This document shows, piece by piece, positions 7,444 to 14,600 of a DNA stretch of 64,000 bases. The notes below the pieces were generated by a model that worked only from the letters and a program-made list of their open reading frames with translations, made no database searches and was not told where the DNA came from. The first letter of the stretch is position 1. The number at the start of each line of letters is the position of its first letter. Origin of the DNA: Armatimonadota bacterium (lineage in GTDB: Bacteria > Armatimonadota > Zipacnadia > UBA1398 > JAKPQA01). The translations under genes and the position numbers were made by a program. The stretch is taken from the NCBI GenBank assembly GCA_029547025.1, contig JAKPQA010000221.1:1-64000 (forward strand), written 5' to 3'.

Positions 7444-9756
7444 ATGCCGGCCTTGCGGCTCCGCGCTGTGAGCCTTTGCCTGGTCTTGCTGGCTGGGGGG
7501 ACGGGCGCTGCCTCGGGCGAGTCGCAGCTGCCCGAGGGCGATGCGCCTCCGGCGCTGTCCAGTGGCTACTTCCCGGACCGGCTCCACGAGTTCGTGTGGC
7601 GTAACTGGAGCGCCGTCCCCCCGGCCAGACTGGCCCACGTCCTGCGGTGCTCGGCCCACCAGGTCACCGCGCTGGCCGTGTCGATGGGCCTCCCCGCCGA
7701 GCCCGCAGTGCCTGCAGAGATGCGGCAGCGCGGTTATGTCACACTGATCCGGCGCAACTGGCACCTGCTTCCCTACGATCAGCTTCTTGAGCTGCTCGAC
7801 CTGACACCGGATCGGCTGTCAGTCATGCTGCGGGAGGAGGACTTCCTGTGGCACAAGCTGGGGCGGCTGAAGCCTCGGTGCGAGCCCCTGCGGTACCATG
7901 AGCCCAGTGCCGCGGCACGTTGCCGCGCCGCCGAGATCCGCCGCACAGTGGAGCAGGAGTTCGGCGGCGCGATCCGCGGCCCAGCCGAGCCGCGTTTCGC
8001 CTTCGTCCGGCACCTCAGCACTCCGCTGCCGACCCGCGCCACGCCCGCTGCCCGCATGCCGGCCAGACTGCTCCGGCTCGTGTACTCGTACGTGGCAGTC
8101 TATGGGGACCCACTGATAGACCCGGAGCCCGACCCCTATCCTGATGGCCTGCTGGACCGTCTGTCGCGCGTCGGCGTCAATGGTGTGTGGCTCCACGCTG
8201 TGCTGCGCGATCTGGCTCCCGGAGGCGTGGCGTTCCCGGAGTTCGGACACGATCATGAGCGGCGCCTCGCCAACCTCAGATCCCTCGTCAGTCGCGCCCA
8301 GCGTTTCGGCATCGGAGTCTACCTCTACTTCAACGAGCCGCGCGCGATGCCCACGCCCTTCTTCGAATCACGCCCAGAGGTTGCCGGCGTGGAGGAGGGC
8401 GGGCTCACCGCTCTGTGCACGTCGAACGCCACGGTGCGCCAGTGGATGTCGGATGCGTTGACCCACGTCTTCCGGGAGGTTCCCGGTCTTGGCGGCATCT
8501 ATGCCATCACTGCGTCGGAGAATCTGACGAACTGCGCGTCCCATGGCGCCTGGAGTGCGTGCCCGCGGTGCCAGACGCGCAGCGACACCGAGATCATTGC
8601 CGAGGTTGTGCGGACCCTCGAGGAGGGCGTCCACCGCGGTAGTCCTCAGGCCGAGGTGATCGTCTCGGACTGGGGCTGGAAGGGCCACGGTGATGCCCGG
8701 GAGATCATCGCGCAGTTGCCCGCCTCGGTCATGCTCATGTCGGTCAGCGAGTGGGCCAAGCCCATTGAGCGTGGCGGGATTGCCAGTGAAGTGGGTGAGT
8801 ATTCGATCTCATCGGTTGGGCCGGGGCCGCGGGCCCTCCGCCACTGGGAGGCCGCCCGGCAGGCCGGTGTGAGGACGGCGGCCGAGGTCCAGCTCAACAA
8901 CACCTGCGAGCTCGCCAGTTTGCCTTACCTGCCGGTCATGGACCTCATCGCCGAGCACTGCCACAACCTGGCCTATGCGGGGCTTAGCGGGATGCTTGTT
9001 GGCTGGACCATGGGCGGCTATCCGTCGCCGAGCTTCGACCTCGCTCGGCGCTTCGATCGCACCCCGGTGCCCGAGACTGAGGTCGCACTCGATGAGGTGG
9101 CTCGCGACCGGTTCGGTCCTGACGGGGCGCCCCATGCCCGCAAGGCATGGACGCGGTTCAGCCGAGCCTACCGGGAGTACCCGTTTCACATCAGCGTGGT
9201 CTACACGGCCCCAGTCCAGGTGGGCCCGGCGAACCCTCTGTACGCCATCCAGACAGGCTACCGGGCCACCATGTGGGGTATCCCATACGACGACCTGGAT
9301 ACCTGGCGGGGGCCGTACCCTCCAGAGGTTCTCGCCTCGCAGTTTGGCCGACTTGCGGCCGGCTGGGAGTTCGGTGTGCACGCACTCGAGGCCGCGGTTC
9401 GCGCGACGCCTCCGGACCGGCGGCCGGAGGCCGAAGGGGACCTGCGCCTGGCCCGGGCGGCCGGGCTGTACTTTCGCTCCGTGGCCAACCAGATTCGCTT
9501 CGTCATGGCCCGCGATGCGTTGGCGTCCGGCGGCCAGACGCTGCCTCCGGAGCGGCGCCGTGGGCTCCAGATGGAGATCCGGCGCTGTCTCGAATCCGAG
9601 ATCCGGCTGGCGCGCCAGCTCTTTGCGCTGGCGCAAGAGGACTCGCGCATCGGCTTCGAGCCCACGTGCCACTACTTCTACCTGCCACTCGACCTGGTTG
9701 AGAAGGTCATCAACTGCCGGTGGCTTCTCAACCACTGGGATGTAGCCGGCCGCTAA
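7444..9756 (+). CDS. Secreted glycoside-hydrolase-like TIM-barrel protein
   Basis: 770 residues with a Sec signal peptide (RLRAVSLCLVLLAGGTGAAS, residues 5-24). Residues about 30-140 contain two similar helical units (FVWRNWSAVPPARLAHVLRC and LIRRNWHLLPYDQLLELLDL) that look like short HTH-type repeats. From about 210 the sequence has the rhythm of a beta/alpha barrel, with strand ends such as GIGVYLYFNEPRAMP (near 292) and IYAITASENLTNC (near 352); Glu residues in these could be catalytic. Similarity is to uncharacterised secreted glycosidase-like proteins of the GH20/clan-K style, and I cannot name a family. GGAGGAG lies 5 bases before the ATG. Extracellular polysaccharide degradation is inferred from the secretion signal and neighbours. 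Confidence 0.65.
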   Translation: MPALRLRAVSLCLVLLAGGTGAASGESQLPEGDAPPALSSGYFPDRLHEFVWRNWSAVPPARLAHVLRCSAHQVTALAVSMGLPAEPAVPAEMRQRGYVTLIRRNWHLLPYDQLLELLDLTPDRLSVMLREEDFLWHKLGRLKPRCEPLRYHEPSAAARCRAAEIRRTVEQEFGGAIRGPAEPRFAFVRHLSTPLPTRATPAARMPARLLRLVYSYVAVYGDPLIDPEPDPYPDGLLDRLSRVGVNGVWLHAVLRDLAPGGVAFPEFGHDHERRLANLRSLVSRAQRFGIGVYLYFNEPRAMPTPFFESRPEVAGVEEGGLTALCTSNATVRQWMSDALTHVFREVPGLGGIYAITASENLTNCASHGAWSACPRCQTRSDTEIIAEVVRTLEEGVHRGSPQAEVIVSDWGWKGHGDAREIIAQLPASVMLMSVSEWAKPIERGGIASEVGEYSISSVGPGPRALRHWEAARQAGVRTAAEVQLNNTCELASLPYLPVMDLIAEHCHNLAYAGLSGMLVGWTMGGYPSPSFDLARRFDRTPVPETEVALDEVARDRFGPDGAPHARKAWTRFSRAYREYPFHISVVYTAPVQVGPANPLYAIQTGYRATMWGIPYDDLDTWRGPYPPEVLASQFGRLAAGWEFGVHALEAAVRATPPDRRPEAEGDLRLARAAGLYFRSVANQIRFVMARDALASGGQTLPPERRRGLQMEIRRCLESEIRLARQLFALAQEDSRIGFEPTCHYFYLPLDLVEKVINCRWLLNHWDVAGR

Positions 9757-9782
9757 TGGGTGCTGCGTCCCTGTTGCACCAG

Positions 9783-9791
9783 TGGTATACT
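9783..9791 (+). promoter_or_regulatory. Extended -10 promoter upstream of cassette A
   Basis: TGGTATACT (TGG then TATACT at 9786-9791) lies 27 bases after the glycosidase gene and 160 bases before the 91-codon gene. It is identical to the string before prs. No -35 box is evident. Confidence 0.35.
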
Positions 9792-9950
9792 TGGGAATGG
9801 GGGGGGAGGACATCGTTCCTGGTTCGCGCCGCCGTCCGCTGAGAGCGGAGGCCGGCCTGGGGTCGCCGCAGACGCAGGGCCAGGCACGGGCTGTTTCCTG
9901 GGGGGCATCCGCTGACACGCGCCAAACGGTCTCCCTGGAGGTGTGCGCGA

Positions 9951-10226
9951 ATGCCCGATGAAGAGTGGACTCCCCAGCGCATCGCCGAACTGATGTCCGC
10001 TGCCCCTCCTCCGCGAGTGGCGGCCATTCTGGCGGACCTGGCTGACCTCGTCGCGTCGTATGTGGCGACCGGGGACGGCTCCGAGGCCGATCGCATCTGT
10101 GCGGCCTACCGGGCGCTTGAGGCGCAGCTTCCCCCCGAGTGGCGTCCCGGTCGGCCGGCCGTGGGGCTCCCGAAGGAGCCACCCTGTCCGCCACAAAGGC
10201 GTCGAGAACGGCCCCGGCTCGTGTGA
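9951..10226 (+). CDS. Small helical protein, paralogue A
   Basis: 91 residues, unknown family. It is paralogous to the protein at 17234: both start MPDxExTPxRIxELxSxAP and share PPPRVAA, ADLADLVA and YRALExQLPxEWRP, with many differences falling in third codon positions, which supports this plus-strand frame as coding. The first 65 residues look helical; the last 25 are proline- and arginine-rich and not conserved. GGAGGTG (9937-9943) precedes the ATG by 7 bases. It lies between two secreted glycosidase genes. The conserved part looks like a small interaction or DNA-associated domain, but there is no motif to support a function. Confidence 0.65.
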   Translation: MPDEEWTPQRIAELMSAAPPPRVAAILADLADLVASYVATGDGSEADRICAAYRALEAQLPPEWRPGRPAVGLPKEPPCPPQRRRERPRLV

Positions 10227-10259
10227 GAGACACTGAACCGGCCACTTCATGCTTGAGTT

Positions 10260-10285
10260 GGTGTTGTGACTATTATTGCAACACT
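10260..10285 (+). other. Conserved hairpin of cassette A
   Basis: GTGTTGT (10261-10267) pairs with GCAACAC (10278-10284) around a 10-base loop. The counterpart at 17543-17568 has the same stem and loop length, with a U-G pair here where the other copy has U-A. It starts 33 bases after the stop in both copies. No U-run follows. Confidence 0.5.
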
Positions 10286-10451
10286 TATGGCTAGTGGCCA
10301 CGGATGCTCACCGAATCGACTGCTGGTGCTACCGCCCAGGCCGCGGGGTACGCCCGCCCCTCGCCGACTCGGCCGGCCAGGGGCCGCGCGCGGAGCCCCG
10401 CGGTGTTCGATCGTTACCGGGCCCTTGCGGCGGGCGACCTGCCGGTCGCCC

Positions 10452-12929
10452 CTACTCCACCCGCTCGTATACGAGCACGGCCGACCCCGGCTGGGCGGTG
10501 ATGTCCATCCGAAGGCCGGGGTCCATGAGCTCGGCGCCTGACAGCGTCTTGGCGCCTCCCTGGTCCAGGTCACGCACGCGGTAGCGCGCCTCGGGATCCA
10601 GGCCGCGCAGCTTGAGGCGCAGTGCCTCGTAGGGGCTGTCTGCCCGCCGGAACACCTGGATGGCGCCCTGGCCGGTCTCCGGCCGGTCGAACTGCCACGC
10701 CATCCACGCGTCGGCGCCCGTGCTATACGGCGTCAGCGGCCAGAAGTCGCCCGTGCAGTACCGAGCGACCTGCTGCCACTGCGACGTGAGCCGCCGGAGC
10801 AGGTCGTAGTCGAGCTTGCTGTTGCGGATGTCGAGCAGGCAGTTCGTGAACGGCGCCATGTTGCTGCGGAACGTGTAGGCGTCTACGTCCTGCGCGCCCG
10901 TGCCCGACAGTGGGATCCACATCGAGATGCCGTACGTGCAGCATTGCGTGCCCACCGGCTCGCAGCGGTAGTCCGTCCGCCACAGCGGGATGGCCCGCCG
11001 CATCGTCTCCAGGTCGTTGCGGCGCCCGCCTGATGCGCACGAGTCGATGAACATCCGCGGGTGGCGCTCAAGCAGCGCGTCCCAGTAGGCCAGGTAGCCC
11101 TCGACATAGCGGATCTCGGTCATGCCCTGCCGATCGGCCGCATCGTTGCCGCGCCAGTAGTCCAGCGGGTCCATGTTGAAGTCCTGGCGGTAGAGATCGA
11201 TGCCCTCGTCGGTCATCAGCCGGTCGACGTGGTCGGTGAGCCACTCCCGGGCTTCCGCGTTGCCCAGGTTCAGCAGCTTCTGCCCGCCGTCAGCCCCAAG
11301 CAGCCACTCGGGATGCTGGTCGTAGAGCCACGTGTCCGGGTGGACTCGCTCGGGCTCGAACCAGACGATGGTCTTCACACCGCGCTCGTGCGCGTGGTCG
11401 CTGACGGCCCGCAACCCGCGCGGGAACCGACGCGTGTCCACCTCCCACGTACCCGTCTTCGGCCAGCCCACGCCATCGCACGGGTACCAGCCCGCGTCCA
11501 TCCACCAGTGGCGGATCGGGATGCGCTCCTCGAGGTACCGGTCGATGCACCCGATCTGGTTCTCCTCGTTCGCCTCGACCATCTCGTTGAAGAGGTGCGA
11601 GCTGCAGCCGAACAGCTCGGGCTCTGGCAACCGGCCCATCGGCTTGGGCACGTTGTGAGCCAGCATCCACCGGCGCCAGACGTTCTGGGCGCGAACCCAG
11701 TCGCCATGCCAGAACTGGAGGACAACCAGCGGCGTGCGGATCGACTCCCCCGGGTGCAGAGCCAGGTGCGTGCGTTCCTGCCCGGCCCGCACGCGCAGCC
11801 CGGTGTCACCGTCGCGGGCCCACTCGGAGGCCCACTGCCCCGGCCAACCCACAGCCACGATGAGTCCCTGTCGGACTGGCGACTCGAGGCTGAAGTAGGG
11901 CATGTCGCTGTTCGATGGCCGCCCGCCTGCCGCACCGATGCGCGTGACGCTCCCCGGCGCAAGAGATGATGTCAGAGGCCCGTAGTCGTCGACCCGGCAC
12001 GGGCTGCCCACCGCGTGGTGCAGCGTGAACTCGCCGTAGTGCCCTCGCTGCAGACCCAGGTCGAGGGCCTGGATGCCCTCGAGGATCGGCGTGTCCGCGG
12101 CGCCGGTGTTCCGCAGGTAGACCGTCCACTCGACGGTGGGGAAGTCGCGGTACTCGACCGCCACGAGCTCGACGACCAGGCCCGTCTGCGGATCGGTGTA
12201 CGTCAGTGTGTGCCGGACGCGCTTGCGGTCGAGCTCACTGGAGGCACGCTCCAGGCGCCAGGTCGGCAGCAGCTCGGCCGATGGCGTCCCGCCGTAGGTG
12301 AACGAGAAGGGCGGCTCGGCATCGAGCAAGGCGGGAGTGTCAGCCAGGGGCAGGTCCGCCAGCCACACCGTGCTCCCATCGGCCATCGCGATGCGCGCAT
12401 CGGCCCAGTCAGCCTGGTCGCACGAGATGCCATCGCCCGAGTCGTTCACCTCGAGAGCGAACTCCCGCGCGCCGCCGAGAGCGACATCGACGGCCACGGA
12501 GTCCATGCCCTCGCGCACAATGGGCGAGCGGAATGCCTCGGCGTCGCCGACGTTGACCGAGAAGACCACGCTGCCCCTGCCTCCGACCGTCTGCTCGTTG
12601 CTGTCGACCCCAACGCGAGCCGTGAATGCCTTGCCTGGGCCTGGCAGTCGCACCACGATGCGGCTGTTGGCGTGGCAGAAGAGCCCGTGCGTGTAGGCCT
12701 TGCCCCCGAGCCTGAGCGGATTGCCGAACCGGGCGTTCTTCTGCACCGAGTCGTAGTTCTCCAGGACCTCCAGCCCAGGGTCGGGGGCCGGTAGCCTCAC
12801 GCCCTCTAGCCTGGCCGAGACCCATGATCGGGCTGTGGCCATCTCGTCTCGCGTCACCGTCACAGCGTCGCACCGCCGAGCGCTTGCCACCGCCACGAGC
12901 ACCCCCAGAGCTACTGCCAGCCGAGCCAT
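10452..12929 (-). CDS. Secreted GH36-type alpha-galactosidase with NPCBM domain
   Basis: 825 residues with a signal peptide (MARLAVALGVLVAVASA). Residues about 55-180 form an NPCBM carbohydrate-binding module (YDSVQKNARFGNPLRLGGKA, THGLFCHANS). A beta-sandwich region follows, then a clan-D barrel with WWMDAGWY, the nucleophile in DLYRQDFNMDP (D583) and the acid/base in CASGGRRND (D639), as in GH36/GH27 enzymes. It should remove alpha-galactosyl or related alpha-linked sugars from external polysaccharides. The frame stays open to 13253 but that extension is low-complexity repeat DNA, so I place the start at ATG 12929, right before the signal peptide. It is transcribed toward cassette A and is followed by no other gene on its strand before 4784. 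Confidence 0.85.
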   Translation of the reverse strand: MARLAVALGVLVAVASARRCDAVTVTRDEMATARSWVSARLEGVRLPAPDPGLEVLENYDSVQKNARFGNPLRLGGKAYTHGLFCHANSRIVVRLPGPGKAFTARVGVDSNEQTVGGRGSVVFSVNVGDAEAFRSPIVREGMDSVAVDVALGGAREFALEVNDSGDGISCDQADWADARIAMADGSTVWLADLPLADTPALLDAEPPFSFTYGGTPSAELLPTWRLERASSELDRKRVRHTLTYTDPQTGLVVELVAVEYRDFPTVEWTVYLRNTGAADTPILEGIQALDLGLQRGHYGEFTLHHAVGSPCRVDDYGPLTSSLAPGSVTRIGAAGGRPSNSDMPYFSLESPVRQGLIVAVGWPGQWASEWARDGDTGLRVRAGQERTHLALHPGESIRTPLVVLQFWHGDWVRAQNVWRRWMLAHNVPKPMGRLPEPELFGCSSHLFNEMVEANEENQIGCIDRYLEERIPIRHWWMDAGWYPCDGVGWPKTGTWEVDTRRFPRGLRAVSDHAHERGVKTIVWFEPERVHPDTWLYDQHPEWLLGADGGQKLLNLGNAEAREWLTDHVDRLMTDEGIDLYRQDFNMDPLDYWRGNDAADRQGMTEIRYVEGYLAYWDALLERHPRMFIDSCASGGRRNDLETMRRAIPLWRTDYRCEPVGTQCCTYGISMWIPLSGTGAQDVDAYTFRSNMAPFTNCLLDIRNSKLDYDLLRRLTSQWQQVARYCTGDFWPLTPYSTGADAWMAWQFDRPETGQGAIQVFRRADSPYEALRLKLRGLDPEARYRVRDLDQGGAKTLSGAELMDPGLRMDITAQPGSAVLVYERVE

Positions 12930-13125
12930 GGGTCTATCCGCCCCATCCAGGACTGCGTTGCTGAGCGCCGCCTTCGGTGACGGGCAGGGCGGCGCCTGCA
13001 CGGTTGAGCGTCCGAGGGCCCTGCGTGTAGGCGCGCCGCGTGCCGCGCCCCGTCCGTCACGGTCGCACAGAGGCCCGGCCCCAGATCCCTCCTGTCCTGA
13101 GGGGCCGGGTTCGCGCGGCGTCTCG

Positions 13126-13143
13126 CCCTTCGACAGGCTCAGG
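13126..13143. repeat. Dispersed TTCGACAGGCTCAGG-type element
   Basis: CCCTTCGACAGGCTCAGG resembles a short dispersed element (TCCTGAGCCTGTCGAAGG on the other strand) that recurs in intergenic DNA of many unrelated bacteria. Only one copy is in this window. Identification rests on recall of the motif. Confidence 0.4.
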
Positions 13144-13170
13144 AGGTGGCGAGGCACCGACCTCTGCTGC

Positions 13171-13220
13171 TGCGGGGCGGGCGCTCCGCGCTCCGGAGCC
13201 GCCTTGTGCGTGCGCTGCCG
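13171..13220. repeat. Dispersed GCGCTCCGCGCTCCGG repeat, copy 1
   Basis: The core GGCGCTCCGCGCTCCGG (about 13179-13195) and the following TTGTGCGTGCG recur at about 37360-37411. Both copies lie in gene-free DNA upstream of genes for exported proteins. The core is partly palindromic. Confidence 0.5.
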
Positions 13221-13329
13221 TGGAGGCCGAGGGCGGCCACCGGCACTGGGCATGGCTGTTCGTGCCTGCGGGCCTCCTGGCCCGCGACTTCGCCGTGCCT
13301 TGCCTGCGCGTGGTCACTGCGCCCGCCGT

Positions 13330-14265
13330 CTACTCCTTCAGCTTCGCGATGTGCGGCCGGAACGCGGCTTCGAAGCGTACCATGGCGTCGATCATCCGGT
13401 CCTGGATCTCGGGCCACCTCTCCTCGGCGTCCTTGTAGCCCGCGCCGGGTAGGTCGTGCTTGATGCGGCAGGCGCGCTTGCCCTCCAGGCGCTGCCAGAC
13501 GAGGGGGCACCCGAAGGCGGCCTCAACCTGCTCCCGGCTCGCAAGGAGCGCGTCGTACCTCGCTTCAGTCTCTTTCTCTGAGCCCTTGCCGAGGTCGATG
13601 TAGAGCCCAACCCGCGCGTCGTGTTGCATAACAACGTAGTTGTAGCTCAGGCCACTCACCCCGGCGCCCGCAGAGATCGACGCCTCATGGCTCGGACCCA
13701 CTCCCGCGAACAGCTTCGTCTTCCCCCTCGCCCGGTCGAGGAGCTGGGTCCAGAACCGCCTGCGGATCAGGTGCCGCTCGGCCAGCTCCCGTTTGGAGGT
13801 GCCGCCGCGAGCGGCCTCCTCCGGGGGCCCCACGATAACGGTCAGTAGCGGAGCCGGTTCGGAGTCGCCGATCCGGACGGCCTCTACCTTGACGAGGTAG
13901 AACGCGACGGCGTCGCACTCGTTGAGCCACGAGACCGCCTGCACGTGCTCGGGGCGGGGGTCGGACACGATCCAGACAGCGGTCTTCGCCTGCAATGTGG
14001 CCGTGTACGTGATGAGCTTGCCGAGGTGGTCGTGGTCGCTCTTCTCGAGCTGGTTCTCGATGATGACGACATTGCCCGACTCGTCCTCGGCCACGATGTC
14101 GACGCTAAAGTCGCCGGCGTTCTGTTCCCGTTCGGCGCTGGCGAAGGTGCGGTGCAGCTCCTCGTTGAGCGCATCGATGTTCTGCTCGAGCCACTTCGTG
14201 AAGTCGAGGGCCTCGTGCTTCCAGACCTCGCGCAGCGGCACTCGCTCGATCCTGCCCACCGTCAT
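13330..14265 (-). CDS. DUF4268 protein with PD-(D/E)XK-like nuclease domain
   Basis: 311 residues. The N-terminus matches the DUF4268-associated nuclease-like pattern: WKHEALDFTKWLEQNIDALN (15-34), then DFSVDIVAEDESGNVVIIEN (52-71) and QLEKSDHDHLGKLITYTA (72-89). D56, E70 and Q72 form a PD-(D/E)XK-type site in which the usual Lys is Gln, as in several related families. The C-terminal half, with FWTQLLDRARG and YDALLASREQVEAAFG, is the DUF4268 region. Such proteins are often near restriction or defence genes, but the neighbours here are glycosidases, so the role is open. No ribosome binding site is obvious before the ATG. It lies inside the segment bounded by cassettes A and B. Confidence 0.75.
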   Translation of the reverse strand: MTVGRIERVPLREVWKHEALDFTKWLEQNIDALNEELHRTFASAEREQNAGDFSVDIVAEDESGNVVIIENQLEKSDHDHLGKLITYTATLQAKTAVWIVSDPRPEHVQAVSWLNECDAVAFYLVKVEAVRIGDSEPAPLLTVIVGPPEEAARGGTSKRELAERHLIRRRFWTQLLDRARGKTKLFAGVGPSHEASISAGAGVSGLSYNYVVMQHDARVGLYIDLGKGSEKETEARYDALLASREQVEAAFGCPLVWQRLEGKRACRIKHDLPGAGYKDAEERWPEIQDRMIDAMVRFEAAFRPHIAKLKE

Positions 14266-14600
14266 CAGCTATCGCTTCCGTTCGCGCATATTTGGCCGGC
14301 CCAGGCGCCGATCGGCCGACCAAGAGCCTGGTTCGGGCGCGGCAAGCAGCGTCCCTGCACTCGGGCAACGGATGGCGAGGGGACGGCCGGTCGAGGGGCT
14401 GACGCCTTCGCTGGTGGCATCTGCACGCGACTCAGATCCAGCGCAGAGGTGTCGGACGCGGACGCCCAACCCCCGTACCGATCTGCGGGGCCGCCACGCC
14501 GGCGACCCAGAGCGGCTGCCGTCCGGGCGGTACCCGGGTGGGGTCCAGGGGACTGGTCCCCTGGCGGAGTTCGGGGCGGAGCCCCGGGGTGTCCGGCGGT
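14266..14600. other. Gene-free stretch with paired hairpins
   Basis: No gene seen. The segment separates the stop of the GH5-like gene (14601) from the start of the DUF4268 gene (14265), both on the minus strand. Its only clear structure is the pair of strong hairpins at 14545-14586. Confidence 0.5.
14545..14586 (-). terminator. Two tandem GC hairpins after the GH5-like gene
   Basis: CCAGGGGAC/GTCCCCTGG (14545-14553, 14556-14564) and CGGGGC/GCCCCG (14572-14577, 14581-14586) lie 15-56 bases downstream of the GH5-like stop in its direction. They lack a U-run, and the sequence style (GGGGTCCAGGGG...CCCC) is that of repeats common in GC-rich genomes. They may terminate or protect the transcript. 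Confidence 0.35.

Larger units (their letters stand above)
9904..10387 (+). repeat. Duplicated small-gene cassette, copy A
   Basis: This segment aligns without gaps to 17187-17670 at a constant offset of 7283 bases. The unit holds 47 bases of conserved leader with the ribosome binding site, a 91-codon gene, a 10-base-loop hairpin exactly 33 bases after the stop, and a GC-rich tail around GACTGCTGGT whose last ~40 bases are nearly identical between copies. The ends are my estimate of where similarity stops. Confidence 0.75.
12930..13329. other. Repeat-rich stretch without a gene
   Basis: No supported gene on either strand; the open frame continuous with the alpha-galactosidase is repeat DNA. 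It contains the palindrome-bearing repeats at 13126-13143 and 13171-13220. It separates the alpha-galactosidase from the DUF4268 gene, both on the minus strand, and should hold the alpha-galactosidase promoter, which I could not identify. Confidence 0.5.

Noticed and set aside
10276..10584. 103-codon TTG frame after cassette A
   Set aside because: It runs into the alpha-galactosidase gene on the other strand; only the short tail motif shared with copy B is conserved.
12930..13253. N-terminal extension of the alpha-galactosidase
   Set aside because: This part is repeat DNA with low-complexity translation; the signal peptide starts at 12929.
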